Shown here: positions 1-9,441 of the stretch, in pieces
How the letters are laid out: every line of letters begins with the position of its first letter
Position numbering within the stretch: position 1 is the first letter of the stretch
NCBI RefSeq assembly: GCF_963682185.1
Contig: NZ_OY821667.1
Location: 3,361,501 to 3,425,500 of the forward strand
Length of the DNA: 64,000 nucleotides
DNA from: an uncultured Cohaesibacter sp.
GTDB taxonomy: Bacteria; Pseudomonadota; Alphaproteobacteria; Rhizobiales; Cohaesibacteraceae
Direction: 5' to 3'
The notes under the pieces: generated by a model
Seen by the model: the letters and a program-made list of their open reading frames with translations, nothing else
What the model was told of the DNA's origin: nothing
The model's database searches: none
Translations under genes and position numbers: made by a program

Positions 1-779
<779 letters not shown>

Positions 780-783
<4 letters not shown>

Positions 784-1805
784 CGCGTGCAGCCAAGCAG
801 CCACTGGTCAAGGTGAAAAACCTTGTCAAATATTTCCCCATCAAGATCGGCGCATTCGGAAGCGAGAAAGCGGTCGTGCATGCCATCGATGACGTCAGTT
901 TCGATATATTCAAGGGCGAGACCCTGGGGCTCGTAGGCGAGTCCGGATGCGGCAAATCGACGACCGGTTTCACGATCCTGCAGATCTATCGCTCCACGTC
1001 AGGAAGTGTCGAATTTGAAGGGGTCGATCTGGCCTCCCTGTCCAAGCAGGAACTGCGCGCCATGCGCAAGCGGGCCCAGATCGTCTTTCAGGATCCCTAT
1101 TCAACGCTCAATCCGCGCATGACCATCGGTGAAGCGCTGGCCGAGCCGATGAAGGTTCATAAAATCTGCCCTGACAATGAGATTCAAGGCCGGATTGCCC
1201 AGCTCATTCGCGACGTCGGGCTCAATCCCAATGTCGCCAACCGCTACCCGCATGAATTCTCCGGCGGACAGCGTCAGAGGATCTGCATTGCCCGTGCTCT
1301 TGCGTGCGATCCGGAATTCATCGTCTGTGACGAGCCGATTTCCGCGCTTGATGTATCCATTCAGGCGCAGATCATCAACCTGTTGATGGATATTCAGGAG
1401 AAATACAATCTCACCTATCTCTTCATCGCCCACGATCTGGCGGTTGTGCGCCATATCAGCGACAGGATTGCGGTGATGTATCTGGGCAAGATCATGGAGA
1501 TCGCCGAGAAGAAGGATCTGTTCAAGCGGCCGTTGCATCCCTACACCAAGGCGCTACTGTCGGCTGTGCCGGAAGCTGATCCGGATATCGAGCGCCAACG
1601 CCAGCGGATCATCCTCAAGGGGGATGTTTCCAACGCCATTGATCCACCCAGCGGCTGCCGGTTCCATCCGCGCTGTGCCTACGCAACAGATGCCTGTGCG
1701 CAATCCGTGCCGGAACTGGAGGATTATGGCGTTGGACATCAGGTCGCCTGCCTGCGTCTGGACGAGATTGCCATGGAAGAAAAACTGGAAACTGAAGACG
1801 CCTGA
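780..1805 (+). CDS. Oligopeptide/dipeptide-type ABC transporter ATPase (OppF/DppF family)
   Basis: Second ATPase of the same importer, 341 residues, a normal length for the family. Walker A GESGCGKST is at about residues 53-61, the Q-loop FQDPYSTLNP near 103-112, the signature FSGGQRQR at 160-167, Walker B IVCDEP at 181-186 and the switch His near 218. A C-terminal Cys motif (CRFHPRCAY) marks the Opp/Dpp family. The start overlaps the previous stop by four bases. It ends the transporter operon, and 158 bases separate it from the sialidase-like gene, which may still be cotranscribed. Confidence 0.94.
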
Positions 1806-1963
1806 CTTTCGCTCTTGAGCGATCCCGATGGCCTCATTTCGCAGGACCACACTGACAACGCGGGCGGCAGACCAACCGCTTTCGCCCGTGCATACAGCCC
1901 CTTTATGCCTTTTTGCCAAGCATCATGCATGGCGCCGAACACATAGTAAAGCCAGGTGTACTC

Positions 1964-3037
1964 ATGAAAATTATTGAGAGCAGAGCCATTCCGACCCCAT
2001 GCCTGAGCAACCATGCATCCAACCTTCTGGAGCTGGAGAGTGGCGATCTTCTTTGTACCTGGTTCGGTGGCAGCATGGAGGGTTCGTCCGATATCTCCAT
2101 CTATCTTTCGCGCTTTGATCATGCTGCAAAGACATGGAGCGATGCGGTCAAGATGAGCGATGATGCCAACCGCTCCGAGCAGAACCCGGCCCTGTTCTGC
2201 CATCCTTCCGGACAGATCTGGCTGCTTTACACGGCTCAGCTCAAGACGGATCAGGGAACCGCCATCATACGCCTGCGCCGCTCGGATGATGAAGGGCAGA
2301 GCTGGGCCTCGATTGAAACACTGTTTGCGCAGGAAGGCACCTTCATCCGCCATCCACCAGTGGTCAACCCCGATGGCAAGCTGTTGCTGCCGATCTGGTT
2401 TTCCAGCATGAAGAACGCTTTTGGCGATGATCGTTCACTGGTGCAGATTTCCGATGATGGTGGGGCCAGTTGGCGCCTCCAGGACGTACCCCATAGTGAG
2501 GGCTGCGTGCATATGAATATCCAGCCCAGCTGCAAGGTGGCCTTCTATCGCAGCCGCAGGGCGGACAATATCTTCCGGTCCGTTTCTGACGACGGTGGCC
2601 TGACATGGTCTGCGCCGGAGCCAACGCCTCTGCCCAACAACAATTCGTCCATTCAGGCTGCCGAGCTGTCCGATGGCCGGTTGCTTATCATCTACAACCA
2701 TATCAGCGCTGCCGGTCGCGACTGTGAAAGTGCGGTGCCGCCCTGGGTGAAGGATAAGGAAGCCTTTCTGGCCGAATGCGAGGTGACAGAAAACAGCGCC
2801 ATCTGGGGCGTGCCGCGCAATCCGCTCATCATTGCCAGCTCGTCCGATCTGGGAAATAGCTGGAAAGAGGAACTGGTCGTCGAAGAAGACGCCCACCTTC
2901 TGTCGGCTCATGACAAGACAGGTGCCTTCCGGGGGGATTATTCCTACCCCTCGATCATTGAGACATCCGATGGGCGCCTCCAGATCAGCTATTCCTACCT
3001 GCGCGACTATATCAAACACGTCACGCTGGGCATGTGA
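1964..3037 (+). CDS. Cytoplasmic Asp-box (BNR) sialidase-like protein
   Basis: A 357-residue six-bladed propeller candidate of the sialidase/BNR superfamily. Four Asp-boxes (S-x-D-x-G-x-S/T-W) are visible: SDDEGQSW, SDDGGASW, SDDGGLTW and SSDLGNSW. The N-terminus (MKIIESRAIPTPCLSNHAS) has no signal peptide, so the protein should be cytoplasmic. I chose the ATG at 1964 because an AGGTG-like ribosome site precedes it; an in-frame start at 1913 exists but adds unlikely sequence. Being next to an oligomer importer suggests it acts on imported material. Sialidase activity is not proven, because many relatives act on other acidic sugars. Confidence 0.75.
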   Translation: MKIIESRAIPTPCLSNHASNLLELESGDLLCTWFGGSMEGSSDISIYLSRFDHAAKTWSDAVKMSDDANRSEQNPALFCHPSGQIWLLYTAQLKTDQGTAIIRLRRSDDEGQSWASIETLFAQEGTFIRHPPVVNPDGKLLLPIWFSSMKNAFGDDRSLVQISDDGGASWRLQDVPHSEGCVHMNIQPSCKVAFYRSRRADNIFRSVSDDGGLTWSAPEPTPLPNNNSSIQAAELSDGRLLIIYNHISAAGRDCESAVPPWVKDKEAFLAECEVTENSAIWGVPRNPLIIASSSDLGNSWKEELVVEEDAHLLSAHDKTGAFRGDYSYPSIIETSDGRLQISYSYLRDYIKHVTLGM

Positions 3038-3134
3038 GTGTGGCTGAAAAAGGGGAATGGCAGCGTAGCTGAAGAAGGCCTGAAGAAGAGATGAAGAAGA
3101 CAAGAACGGGCTTGGAACATTGTGGGGGGAAAGG

Positions 3135-4406
3135 GTGAAACAGGATCAGAAACTGGCGATCATCGCAGATGATTTCACCGGCGCAGGGGATTCCGGGGTG
3201 CATTTCTCGCGGCTTGGCAAGCAGATCAAGTTGCTCCTTCATTTCCCGTCCCTGCATGACGAAGGACTGCTTGAAGGGAATGTCTCCATCAATTCCGAAA
3301 CCCGTTTTCTGGCTCCGGATGCGGCAGCGGCCACAGTGGCCCATGTGATCGGTATTTGCCGCCAGAAGGGATATGAACGCTTTTACAAGAAGATCGACTC
3401 CACCATGCGCGGCAATCCCGGCGCCGAAATCGAGGCCGCCCTTGAGGCAACCGGCAAAGCTGCCGCTCTTATCTGCACCGCCATGCCCGAAACCGGACGC
3501 ACCTGCCGCGAGGGAACCATCTATTTGTCCGGCGTGCCTCTGCATGAGACAGATATTGGCAAAGACCCTTTCCACCCGCTCTCGACCTCTAACATTGCCA
3601 GCATGCTCGGCGAGCAGTCGCGCCTTGTCACCGCAGGGCTGACGATTGCCGATTGCGAAGCCGGAGTGGAAGCGCTGGTTTCTTTCATCAAGGGGCATGT
3701 TAAAGCCGGAGCTCGGCTGATCATTGCCGATGCGGTCAATGAACCCCATTTGGCAACGCTGGCCAGAGCGGCAGTGCAGGCCGACTGCCTGCCCGTGGGA
3801 GCAGGGGGCTTTGCCAGAGCGCTGGCGGCTTGCGAGGGAACACCACAAAGCAAATCCACCAGACGGCAGGGCGCTATCCTGGATGGGCCGCTGCTGGCCA
3901 TCGTCGGTAGTCTTGCCAAACCATCACTGCGACAGGCGGACGCCGCTGAAAAGCTGGGAGACTATCAATCCATTATAGTCCCCCCCGATGCCAAGCCGCA
4001 GGACGTAGCCGGTCTCTGCCGCGCACAGCTTGAGACGAACTGGGGCAGATCTGGCGCCCTCCTGCTGCGCATGGATAACAGCAGTGTTGCTGCGCGGGTA
4101 AGCAAAGAAGAAGGCGCTCGCATCGCTGCTCTGGTCGGGCAGGCTGCGCTTGATATTTGCCAGAGCCAACATTGCAAAACCGTATTCAGCACGGGCGGCG
4201 AAACCGCCATTTCTGTTGCCTCCGCGCTCGGCATTGAGGCCATTGATCTTGCGGACGAACTACTGCCGGGTGTCGTGCTCGGGGCCTGCCGGTCCGACAA
4301 GGTAGATGTGAAATGGTTCATCTCCAAGGCTGGTGGCTTTGGCGATGATGCCGTGCTGCTCGATATTCAGGCCCAAACGCGCAACCCCATCAGAAAAGCT
4401 CAATGA
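3135..4406 (+). CDS. Four-carbon acid sugar kinase family protein (DUF1537, OtnK-like)
   Basis: ATP-dependent kinase of the DUF1537 family, whose known members phosphorylate threonate, erythronate and related acid sugars. The N-terminal domain opens with LAIIADDFTGAGDSG, the family's hallmark, followed by YKKIDSTMRGNPG. The C-terminal nucleotide-binding domain holds STGGETA and ends KAGGFGDD. The length, 423 residues, is typical. The start is uncertain: GTG at 3135 follows a purine run (GGGGGA); a TTG at 3120 is the alternative. The stop is one base before the aldolase start, so kinase and aldolase probably act in one pathway. The substrate is unknown. Confidence 0.85.
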   Translation: MKQDQKLAIIADDFTGAGDSGVHFSRLGKQIKLLLHFPSLHDEGLLEGNVSINSETRFLAPDAAAATVAHVIGICRQKGYERFYKKIDSTMRGNPGAEIEAALEATGKAAALICTAMPETGRTCREGTIYLSGVPLHETDIGKDPFHPLSTSNIASMLGEQSRLVTAGLTIADCEAGVEALVSFIKGHVKAGARLIIADAVNEPHLATLARAAVQADCLPVGAGGFARALAACEGTPQSKSTRRQGAILDGPLLAIVGSLAKPSLRQADAAEKLGDYQSIIVPPDAKPQDVAGLCRAQLETNWGRSGALLLRMDNSSVAARVSKEEGARIAALVGQAALDICQSQHCKTVFSTGGETAISVASALGIEAIDLADELLPGVVLGACRSDKVDVKWFISKAGGFGDDAVLLDIQAQTRNPIRKAQ

Positions 4407-4407
4407 G

Positions 4408-5355
4408 ATGGAAGACCTTCGCATAGCAAAGCAGGACATGCCGCATGTGGCACCAGAGACAACCGGCCAGCCCCAAAGAGCTGAGGCTTATGTTGCCATT
4501 ATCACCTGTTTCAACCGCGATGACACGATCAACTATTCAGCGGTGAGAAATCAGGTCCGGCGGCAGATCAGCTTCGGCAATAATATTCTGGTGGGGGACA
4601 CACAAGGGGATTTCACCTGCTTGACCCATGCGGAGAAAGTGCGCCTTTGCGCCGAAATCGTTGAAGAAGCAGACGGGCGCGTCAAGGTCTTGGCCAATAT
4701 CGGCATGCCCTCCACCTATCAGTCCATTCTGGTGGGCAAGGATATCTCGGGGCTTGGAGTGGATGGGGCAACCGTGCTCGCCCCCTATTTTGCCGATTGC
4801 CCGGATGAGGATGTGTTCCTGCATTATAGTAAGGTGGCCGACAGCTTGCAGATGCCGATTTATCTTTACAATGCGCCTGCCATCACCATGCAGCCTCTTT
4901 CGGCAGAGGTGGTTGGGCAACTGGCGTCCCACGGCAACATCAAGGGCATCAAGGACAATAGCACCGACGGAGCCCGAATGCGGGCCTATCTGGATATCGC
5001 AGCGGACAAGGCGGATTTTGAGCATTATGTGGGCACGGATTCCCTCATCTGTGAGGCGCTTTCCCATGGGGCTGCAGGCTGCATGTCTGATCTGGGGAAT
5101 ATCCTGCCCCACACGCTCAATAATCTCTGCCTCACCTTTGCCAATGGCAGCAGCAAGGATGCGCTGAAATGGCAATCCCTGCTGTCGGAACTGCGAGCCG
5201 ACCTGCTGGCATTGGGGCCCATGGCCCTCTGGGTCAAACAGCTTCTCTATTTGATGGATAACAGCGTTGGTCTCGGGCGCCAGCCCTTTCCACGTCCCAA
5301 CAGCGCACAGGAAGAAGCCCTGTGCGCCATCGTCGAGAAATATCAGATCGTGTGA
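4408..5355 (+). CDS. Dihydrodipicolinate synthase/N-acetylneuraminate lyase family aldolase
   Basis: Class I aldolase of the DapA/NanA family, about 315 residues. The Schiff-base lysine lies in GIKDNS and the family tyrosine motif is YNAP. The G-S/T-T motif region is replaced by GDTQGDF, so the substrate is probably not the canonical DapA one. The ATG at 4408 follows the kinase stop directly; an internal ATG at 4438 is possible because the first ten residues look non-homologous. The context (sialidase-like protein, acid-sugar kinase, ABC importer) suggests pyruvate release from a 2-keto-3-deoxy acid or a sialic-acid-like compound. The true substrate cannot be read from sequence. Confidence 0.83.
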   Translation: MEDLRIAKQDMPHVAPETTGQPQRAEAYVAIITCFNRDDTINYSAVRNQVRRQISFGNNILVGDTQGDFTCLTHAEKVRLCAEIVEEADGRVKVLANIGMPSTYQSILVGKDISGLGVDGATVLAPYFADCPDEDVFLHYSKVADSLQMPIYLYNAPAITMQPLSAEVVGQLASHGNIKGIKDNSTDGARMRAYLDIAADKADFEHYVGTDSLICEALSHGAAGCMSDLGNILPHTLNNLCLTFANGSSKDALKWQSLLSELRADLLALGPMALWVKQLLYLMDNSVGLGRQPFPRPNSAQEEALCAIVEKYQIV

Positions 5356-5387
5356 GGCATACCTCCCTGCCTCTCCTCCGAGGCGCC

Positions 5388-7334
5388 TTAAACGCGTCCC
5401 CGGCCGATGCGGCTGACCAGCACAGCCATGAGGCGTTGATAGAGATCCGCCCCCAGCACATCATCTTCAATGCCATAATCAACGGACGGGTTGTCGTTGA
5501 TCTCGATGATGCACGGCCCTTTCGGTGTTTCCTTGATATCCACTCCGTAAAAGCCGTTGCCGATTAACCGAGTGCCGCGAATGGCCGTTTCGACCACGTC
5601 AACAGGCACGGCAGAGATGGGCATCGTCTCCGAGTCGCCAGACTGGATGGTGCCGTCCTTTTCATATTCGTAGATCTTCCAGTTGCCGCTCACCATGTAA
5701 TATTTGCAGGCATAGAGCGCTTCTCCGTCCAGCACCCCGATCCGCCAGTCAAAATCCGTCGGCATGAACTCCTGAATCATCAGAAGATCCGTTTTGCGGA
5801 ACAGCGATTTGCTGAGATCGTTCAGTTCATCGCGGCTCGACACCTTGTGTACACCCTTGGAGAAACAGCCATCGGGAATTTTCAGAATACCGGGAAATTC
5901 GAACTCGTCGGCGAGCGCCTTCAGGCGTGGACGGTCAAAGATCGTTGTCTTGGGCGTCAGGATCCTGTTCGATTTCAAAAGTTCCGCCAGATAGATCTTG
6001 TTTGTGCAACATAGGATCGAATGTGGGTCATCGATAACGGGCATCCCCTCACGCTGCGCCCGCTTGGCGAAGCGATAGGTGTGATGGTTGAGAGCCGTTG
6101 TCTCACGAATGAACAGGGCATCAAATTCAAGCAGGCGACCGAAATCCTTCGCGGTGATGAATTCAGCGCGTGCGTCTACGGTTTCAGCGGCAGCTGCGAA
6201 TGCCTCCAGCGCCTTGGCATCGCTCGGAGGGCTCTCTTCTTCCGGATTGGCAAGAATGGCCACGACGGCAGAAGGCAACTTGCGGATGGACGGTTTGGGC
6301 AGACTGCCTTTGAGAAAGGCGCTAAGGGCCGACAGGAAGCGCGGCTTTTCCTCTTCGCCCAGCTTGTGAATGGCAACCGCTTCGATTTCCTTGATCCTGA
6401 ATTTCGCGTCTTCTTGCAGCGAGATGCGAATGGCAGGGCAGCGGAACAGGTCGAAAGCCGTTTTGCCGATGTCTCGAAAGCGCCGCTCAGTGGTGCGGCC
6501 GAAATAGATGTCTATGGAAGCGGGGAAGCTCTTGTCCTGCATGCTGCCAAGCATTTGATCCAGGCGCAGGAGGGCCTGCCGATGGATGCGCTTCCAGTTG
6601 ATGTCGAGCAGTGCATCGGCTTCTGGCAGGCAGCGTTCCTTGCGGGCTTCGGCCAGCAGGCTGCAATAATAGCCAAGCGATAATGGCTCATAGGAACGTG
6701 ACAGGTTGATGATGCGTCGCCCCGGCACTCCATGTTCCAGCGCCAGATATTGCCGCACGGTCATGACCAGAGAACCGCTTGGCGGTGTTTCCAGATCCTT
6801 GAGCTGATCCACCAGAATGATCGGCAGGCGGGTGCGGTTGGCCGGTTTGGAGCCATGGGGCAGATGCTCAAGCACGCGCAAAAGGCGAAGCCCGTCTGCG
6901 CCATCCTCATAATAGCCCGGCAAGGCCTCTTCCGGCACGAAGCCGTAGCGCTGGTAAAGACTGATCGCCTTGCTGTTATCGGCGCGAACCTCCAGCGACA
7001 GCCGGTCGCATTCCAGTTCTTTGGCGATAGCCTCGGCACCACCCAGAAGCTGGGAGCCAATGCCAAGCCCGCGAGCCTCCGGCTCCACCGCGATCGAATA
7101 GAGACGCGCAACAGATGTGCCCTGTCGAGTGAGGATCAAGGCATAGCCAAACAGCCTGTCCTGCTCGCCAATCGCCACGAGAAGGCGGGCTGTATCCGTC
7201 TTCATGAAAGAAGAAAAGGAGCGGCGACTGATCTGGTCGCTATCAAAACAGCGGTCTTCAAGCGCCACAAGAGCGGAAAGGTCGTCCATATTGGCCGGAC
7301 GAATGAGAATTTGGGAAAGAGGATGCGATGGCAT
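5388..7334 (-). CDS. Fusion of GNAT acetyltransferase and RimK-like ATP-grasp ligase
   Basis: About 648 residues in three parts. Residues 10-160 are a GNAT acetyltransferase (IAVEPEARGLGIGSQLL is the acetyl-CoA loop). Residues 170-330 match the RimK-like N-terminal (RLAN) region. The rest is an ATP-grasp ligase with FEFPGILKIPDG, the lysine loop and a metal-binding end (IIEINDNPSVDYG). RimK enzymes add amino acids such as glutamate to a carboxyl group; the acetyltransferase half suggests the product or substrate is also N-acetylated (inference). It is convergent with the aldolase gene, 32 bases apart. ATG 7334 was chosen over GTG 7343. It stands alone with no obvious operon partner. Confidence 0.85.
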   Translation of the reverse strand: MPSHPLSQILIRPANMDDLSALVALEDRCFDSDQISRRSFSSFMKTDTARLLVAIGEQDRLFGYALILTRQGTSVARLYSIAVEPEARGLGIGSQLLGGAEAIAKELECDRLSLEVRADNSKAISLYQRYGFVPEEALPGYYEDGADGLRLLRVLEHLPHGSKPANRTRLPIILVDQLKDLETPPSGSLVMTVRQYLALEHGVPGRRIINLSRSYEPLSLGYYCSLLAEARKERCLPEADALLDINWKRIHRQALLRLDQMLGSMQDKSFPASIDIYFGRTTERRFRDIGKTAFDLFRCPAIRISLQEDAKFRIKEIEAVAIHKLGEEEKPRFLSALSAFLKGSLPKPSIRKLPSAVVAILANPEEESPPSDAKALEAFAAAAETVDARAEFITAKDFGRLLEFDALFIRETTALNHHTYRFAKRAQREGMPVIDDPHSILCCTNKIYLAELLKSNRILTPKTTIFDRPRLKALADEFEFPGILKIPDGCFSKGVHKVSSRDELNDLSKSLFRKTDLLMIQEFMPTDFDWRIGVLDGEALYACKYYMVSGNWKIYEYEKDGTIQSGDSETMPISAVPVDVVETAIRGTRLIGNGFYGVDIKETPKGPCIIEINDNPSVDYGIEDDVLGADLYQRLMAVLVSRIGRGRV

Positions 7335-7662
7335 GGGATGCACTCACGATCACGGTTGAGACAGGCTCCCATTTCCGCAAGAGTCCCAGATAGAGAGCGA
7401 TGGTCCTATATACTGTTGCTTGAGGTTTGAATATCGAAAAATGCACGGTTAGAACGAAAATATGAAGGACACGGAGCGCGCAAAATAAGGGTCATTTGCA
7501 CGGGAATAGTTTCAGATTTTTGAGAATAACCATTTTATCAGACAAAATTTCTAGAAAAGAGTTATTCAGCTTGGGGAATTTCGCGCTTTTCGAGCCGGTA
7601 CGAGGGACTGAACAGGCTTGTCTCGTGTGACAATTCTGGTCGAAAGGATGGAAAAATGCCTG
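7335..7662. other. Intergenic, AT-rich, promoter side of the GNAT/ATP-grasp gene
   Basis: About 330 bases between the GNAT/ATP-grasp start and the TetR stop, both genes on the minus strand. It becomes clearly AT-rich from about 7440 to 7570 and presumably carries the promoter for the fusion gene. No coding frame, strong hairpin or repeat was found. Confidence 0.5.
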
Positions 7663-8325
7663 TCAGCTATCCGCTTTGACTGAGGATGTGACACAGCCAA
7701 CAATGTGCTTTCGCAAAGCGATTTGCCCTTTTTCCGAGAACAGATCATTGCCGAAAATGATCGAAAAAGTTGCCCTGTTGGACACATTGAAAAAGGACAG
7801 TGCACTGATTTCCCAGTGCAGTTCAAGCGGTGAAATTCCCTTTTTGAAGACGCCTTCCTTTTCTCCAGCTTCACAGATTCTGGCAAGCTGCTTGATGACC
7901 TTTGTATTGGTCATATGCAGCGATTCGCTCTGGCTCATATATTGGCCATTCAGGATATTCTCGGTCATCACAAGGCGAATGAAATTCTCATTGCGCCTAT
8001 GGTGATCAAAGGTGAATTCTACAAGTTTTACAAGGGCATCGAGCGGTGGCAGGCCATCCAGATTGAGTTCTTCCTCGGCTTCTCGAATGCTGCGATAAGC
8101 CTCTTCCAGCACCGCACGATAGAGCCCTTCCTTGTCACCAAAATAATAGAAGATCATGCGGCGTGAGGTCTGAATCCGATCGGCTATATCCTTGACCCGT
8201 GTGCCAGCCAATCCATTTTTGGCAAACTCGGATGTCGCTTCACGCAAGATGTCGGCCCGAACGGCTTCAGGATCCTGTTTCCAGGTGCGGATACGTTTTT
8301 GCGATTGAGGGATTCTGTCTGCCAT
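7663..8325 (-). CDS. TetR family transcriptional regulator
   Basis: About 220 residues. The N-terminal TetR helix-turn-helix is clear: RADILREATSEFAKNG, then GTRVKDIADRIQTSRRMIFYYFGDKEGLY. The C-terminal ligand domain resembles the TetR_C_6-like group by length and helix pattern. ATG 8325 was preferred to the TTG at 8349. It is divergent from the shikimate dehydrogenase, with about 195 bases of shared control region, so it probably represses the dehydrogenase/TRAP operon and itself in response to shikimate, quinate or a breakdown product (inference from position). Confidence 0.88.
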   Translation of the reverse strand: MADRIPQSQKRIRTWKQDPEAVRADILREATSEFAKNGLAGTRVKDIADRIQTSRRMIFYYFGDKEGLYRAVLEEAYRSIREAEEELNLDGLPPLDALVKLVEFTFDHHRRNENFIRLVMTENILNGQYMSQSESLHMTNTKVIKQLARICEAGEKEGVFKKGISPLELHWEISALSFFNVSNRATFSIIFGNDLFSEKGQIALRKHIVGCVTSSVKADS

Positions 8326-8447
8326 GATTTTTACGCTTTGGCTTACCAATTTTGGGCACCCACTATTATCGATCCGAAATCAAAAGTCCACCCGTCGCGC
8401 TGTCAACTAAAGGGGGGTTGACGAAATTATCCGCTTGGAACAAAGTG

Positions 8448-8472
8448 CGGTAATAATTAACCGAATGGTACA
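8448..8472 (+). promoter_or_regulatory. Candidate operator/promoter between tetR and shikimate dehydrogenase
   Basis: CGGTAATAATTAACCG (8448-8463) has CGGT/ACCG arms around a TAATAAT element that could be a -10 box, and GGTACA follows at 8467. GGTACA recurs in the palindrome before the 3-dehydroshikimate dehydratase gene (18580-18595), so one regulator may read both. Binding is inferred only. Confidence 0.3.
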
Positions 8473-8480
8473 ATGCAGTG

Positions 8481-8501
8481 CCACCCTCAATCAGAGGGTG
8501 G
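8481..8501 (+). promoter_or_regulatory. Perfect hairpin in the leader of the shikimate dehydrogenase gene
   Basis: CCACCCTC-AATCA-GAGGGTGG is a perfect 8-bp stem with a 5-base loop, directly before the ribosome site AAGGAGG (8504-8510). It could stabilise the mRNA 5' end or be an operator. There is no T-run, so it is not a terminator. Confidence 0.45.
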
Positions 8502-8519
8502 TGAAGGAGGAACTGCACA

Positions 8520-9398
8520 ATGCAAGGCGCACACGCAGCGGTCATTCCGGACCATATCAATATCGGGTTGATCGGTTGTGGCATTGGCAAGTCACGCACG
8601 CCGGCCATGCACATGGCTGAAGCAAAAGCCCAGGGCTTTCTATGCGATTACAATCTGCTTGATATGGATGACGAAAGCCGCGCTGACCTGTCTCTTTCAG
8701 ACATGCTCGACACTGTCGAAAAGGACGGCTATGCCGGGGTGAATGTCACCTACCCGTATAAAATGAAGGTTATACCTTTGCTCGATGACCTCTCCGACAA
8801 CGCCAGAATGGTTGGCGCGGTGAACACGGTTGTTCTCAAGGATGGGAAGAGGATCGGGCATAACACCGATCTATGGGGGTTTGCAGAAAGCTTCCGTAGA
8901 GGCTTGATTGGTGCAAAATGGGATGACACACTTCTTATTGGCGCAGGCGGCGCTGGTGTCGCCGTCGCTCACGCGCTGGTGCAATGCGGTGTCAAACAAT
9001 TGTCCATTCATGACATGGACCTCGAAAGAGCTGACAATTTGGTCGACCACTTGAAAAAAACATGGCCGGATATGGCTGTTCGGGCTGTAGGAGATCTGGG
9101 TCAGGTCTTCGCGAGCCATCGCCCCGACGGAGTGGTCAATGCCACGCCGATGGGCATGGCAAAGCTGCCCGGTTCAGCCCTTCCGATCGACTATCTCAAT
9201 GAGAAGATGTGGGTCGCCGACATTGTCTATTTTCCGCTGGAAACCCAGCTTCTCAAGGATGCGCGTGCTTGTGGGTGCCGTACATTGCCGGGTTCCGGCA
9301 TGGCCGTTTTCCAAGCGGTTCGCGCATTTGAACTGTTCACGGGCCTGCCCGCGGACCCCAATCGCATGAAGGAGACTTTCGATACGTTTGATCTTTAA
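8520..9398 (+). CDS. Shikimate/quinate dehydrogenase (AroE/QuiB family)
   Basis: NAD(P)-dependent oxidoreductase, 292 residues, that should interconvert shikimate or quinate with its 3-dehydro form. Conserved features: catalytic Lys in VTYPYKMKV, catalytic Asp in GHNTDLWGF, the invariant GAVNTV, the nucleotide loop GAGGAGVAVA and NATPMGM. The start at 8520 has a good AAGGAGG site. It heads an operon with a TRAP transporter and is divergent from TetR, so I read it as the catabolic, not the biosynthetic, enzyme. No dehydroquinate dehydratase is nearby, which favours shikimate over quinate as the imported substrate (inference). Confidence 0.85.
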   Translation: MQGAHAAVIPDHINIGLIGCGIGKSRTPAMHMAEAKAQGFLCDYNLLDMDDESRADLSLSDMLDTVEKDGYAGVNVTYPYKMKVIPLLDDLSDNARMVGAVNTVVLKDGKRIGHNTDLWGFAESFRRGLIGAKWDDTLLIGAGGAGVAVAHALVQCGVKQLSIHDMDLERADNLVDHLKKTWPDMAVRAVGDLGQVFASHRPDGVVNATPMGMAKLPGSALPIDYLNEKMWVADIVYFPLETQLLKDARACGCRTLPGSGMAVFQAVRAFELFTGLPADPNRMKETFDTFDL

Positions 9399-9441
9399 CC
9401 AAGTCACTGAAATCTGAACGCTTATTAGGGAGGAGAATGAT

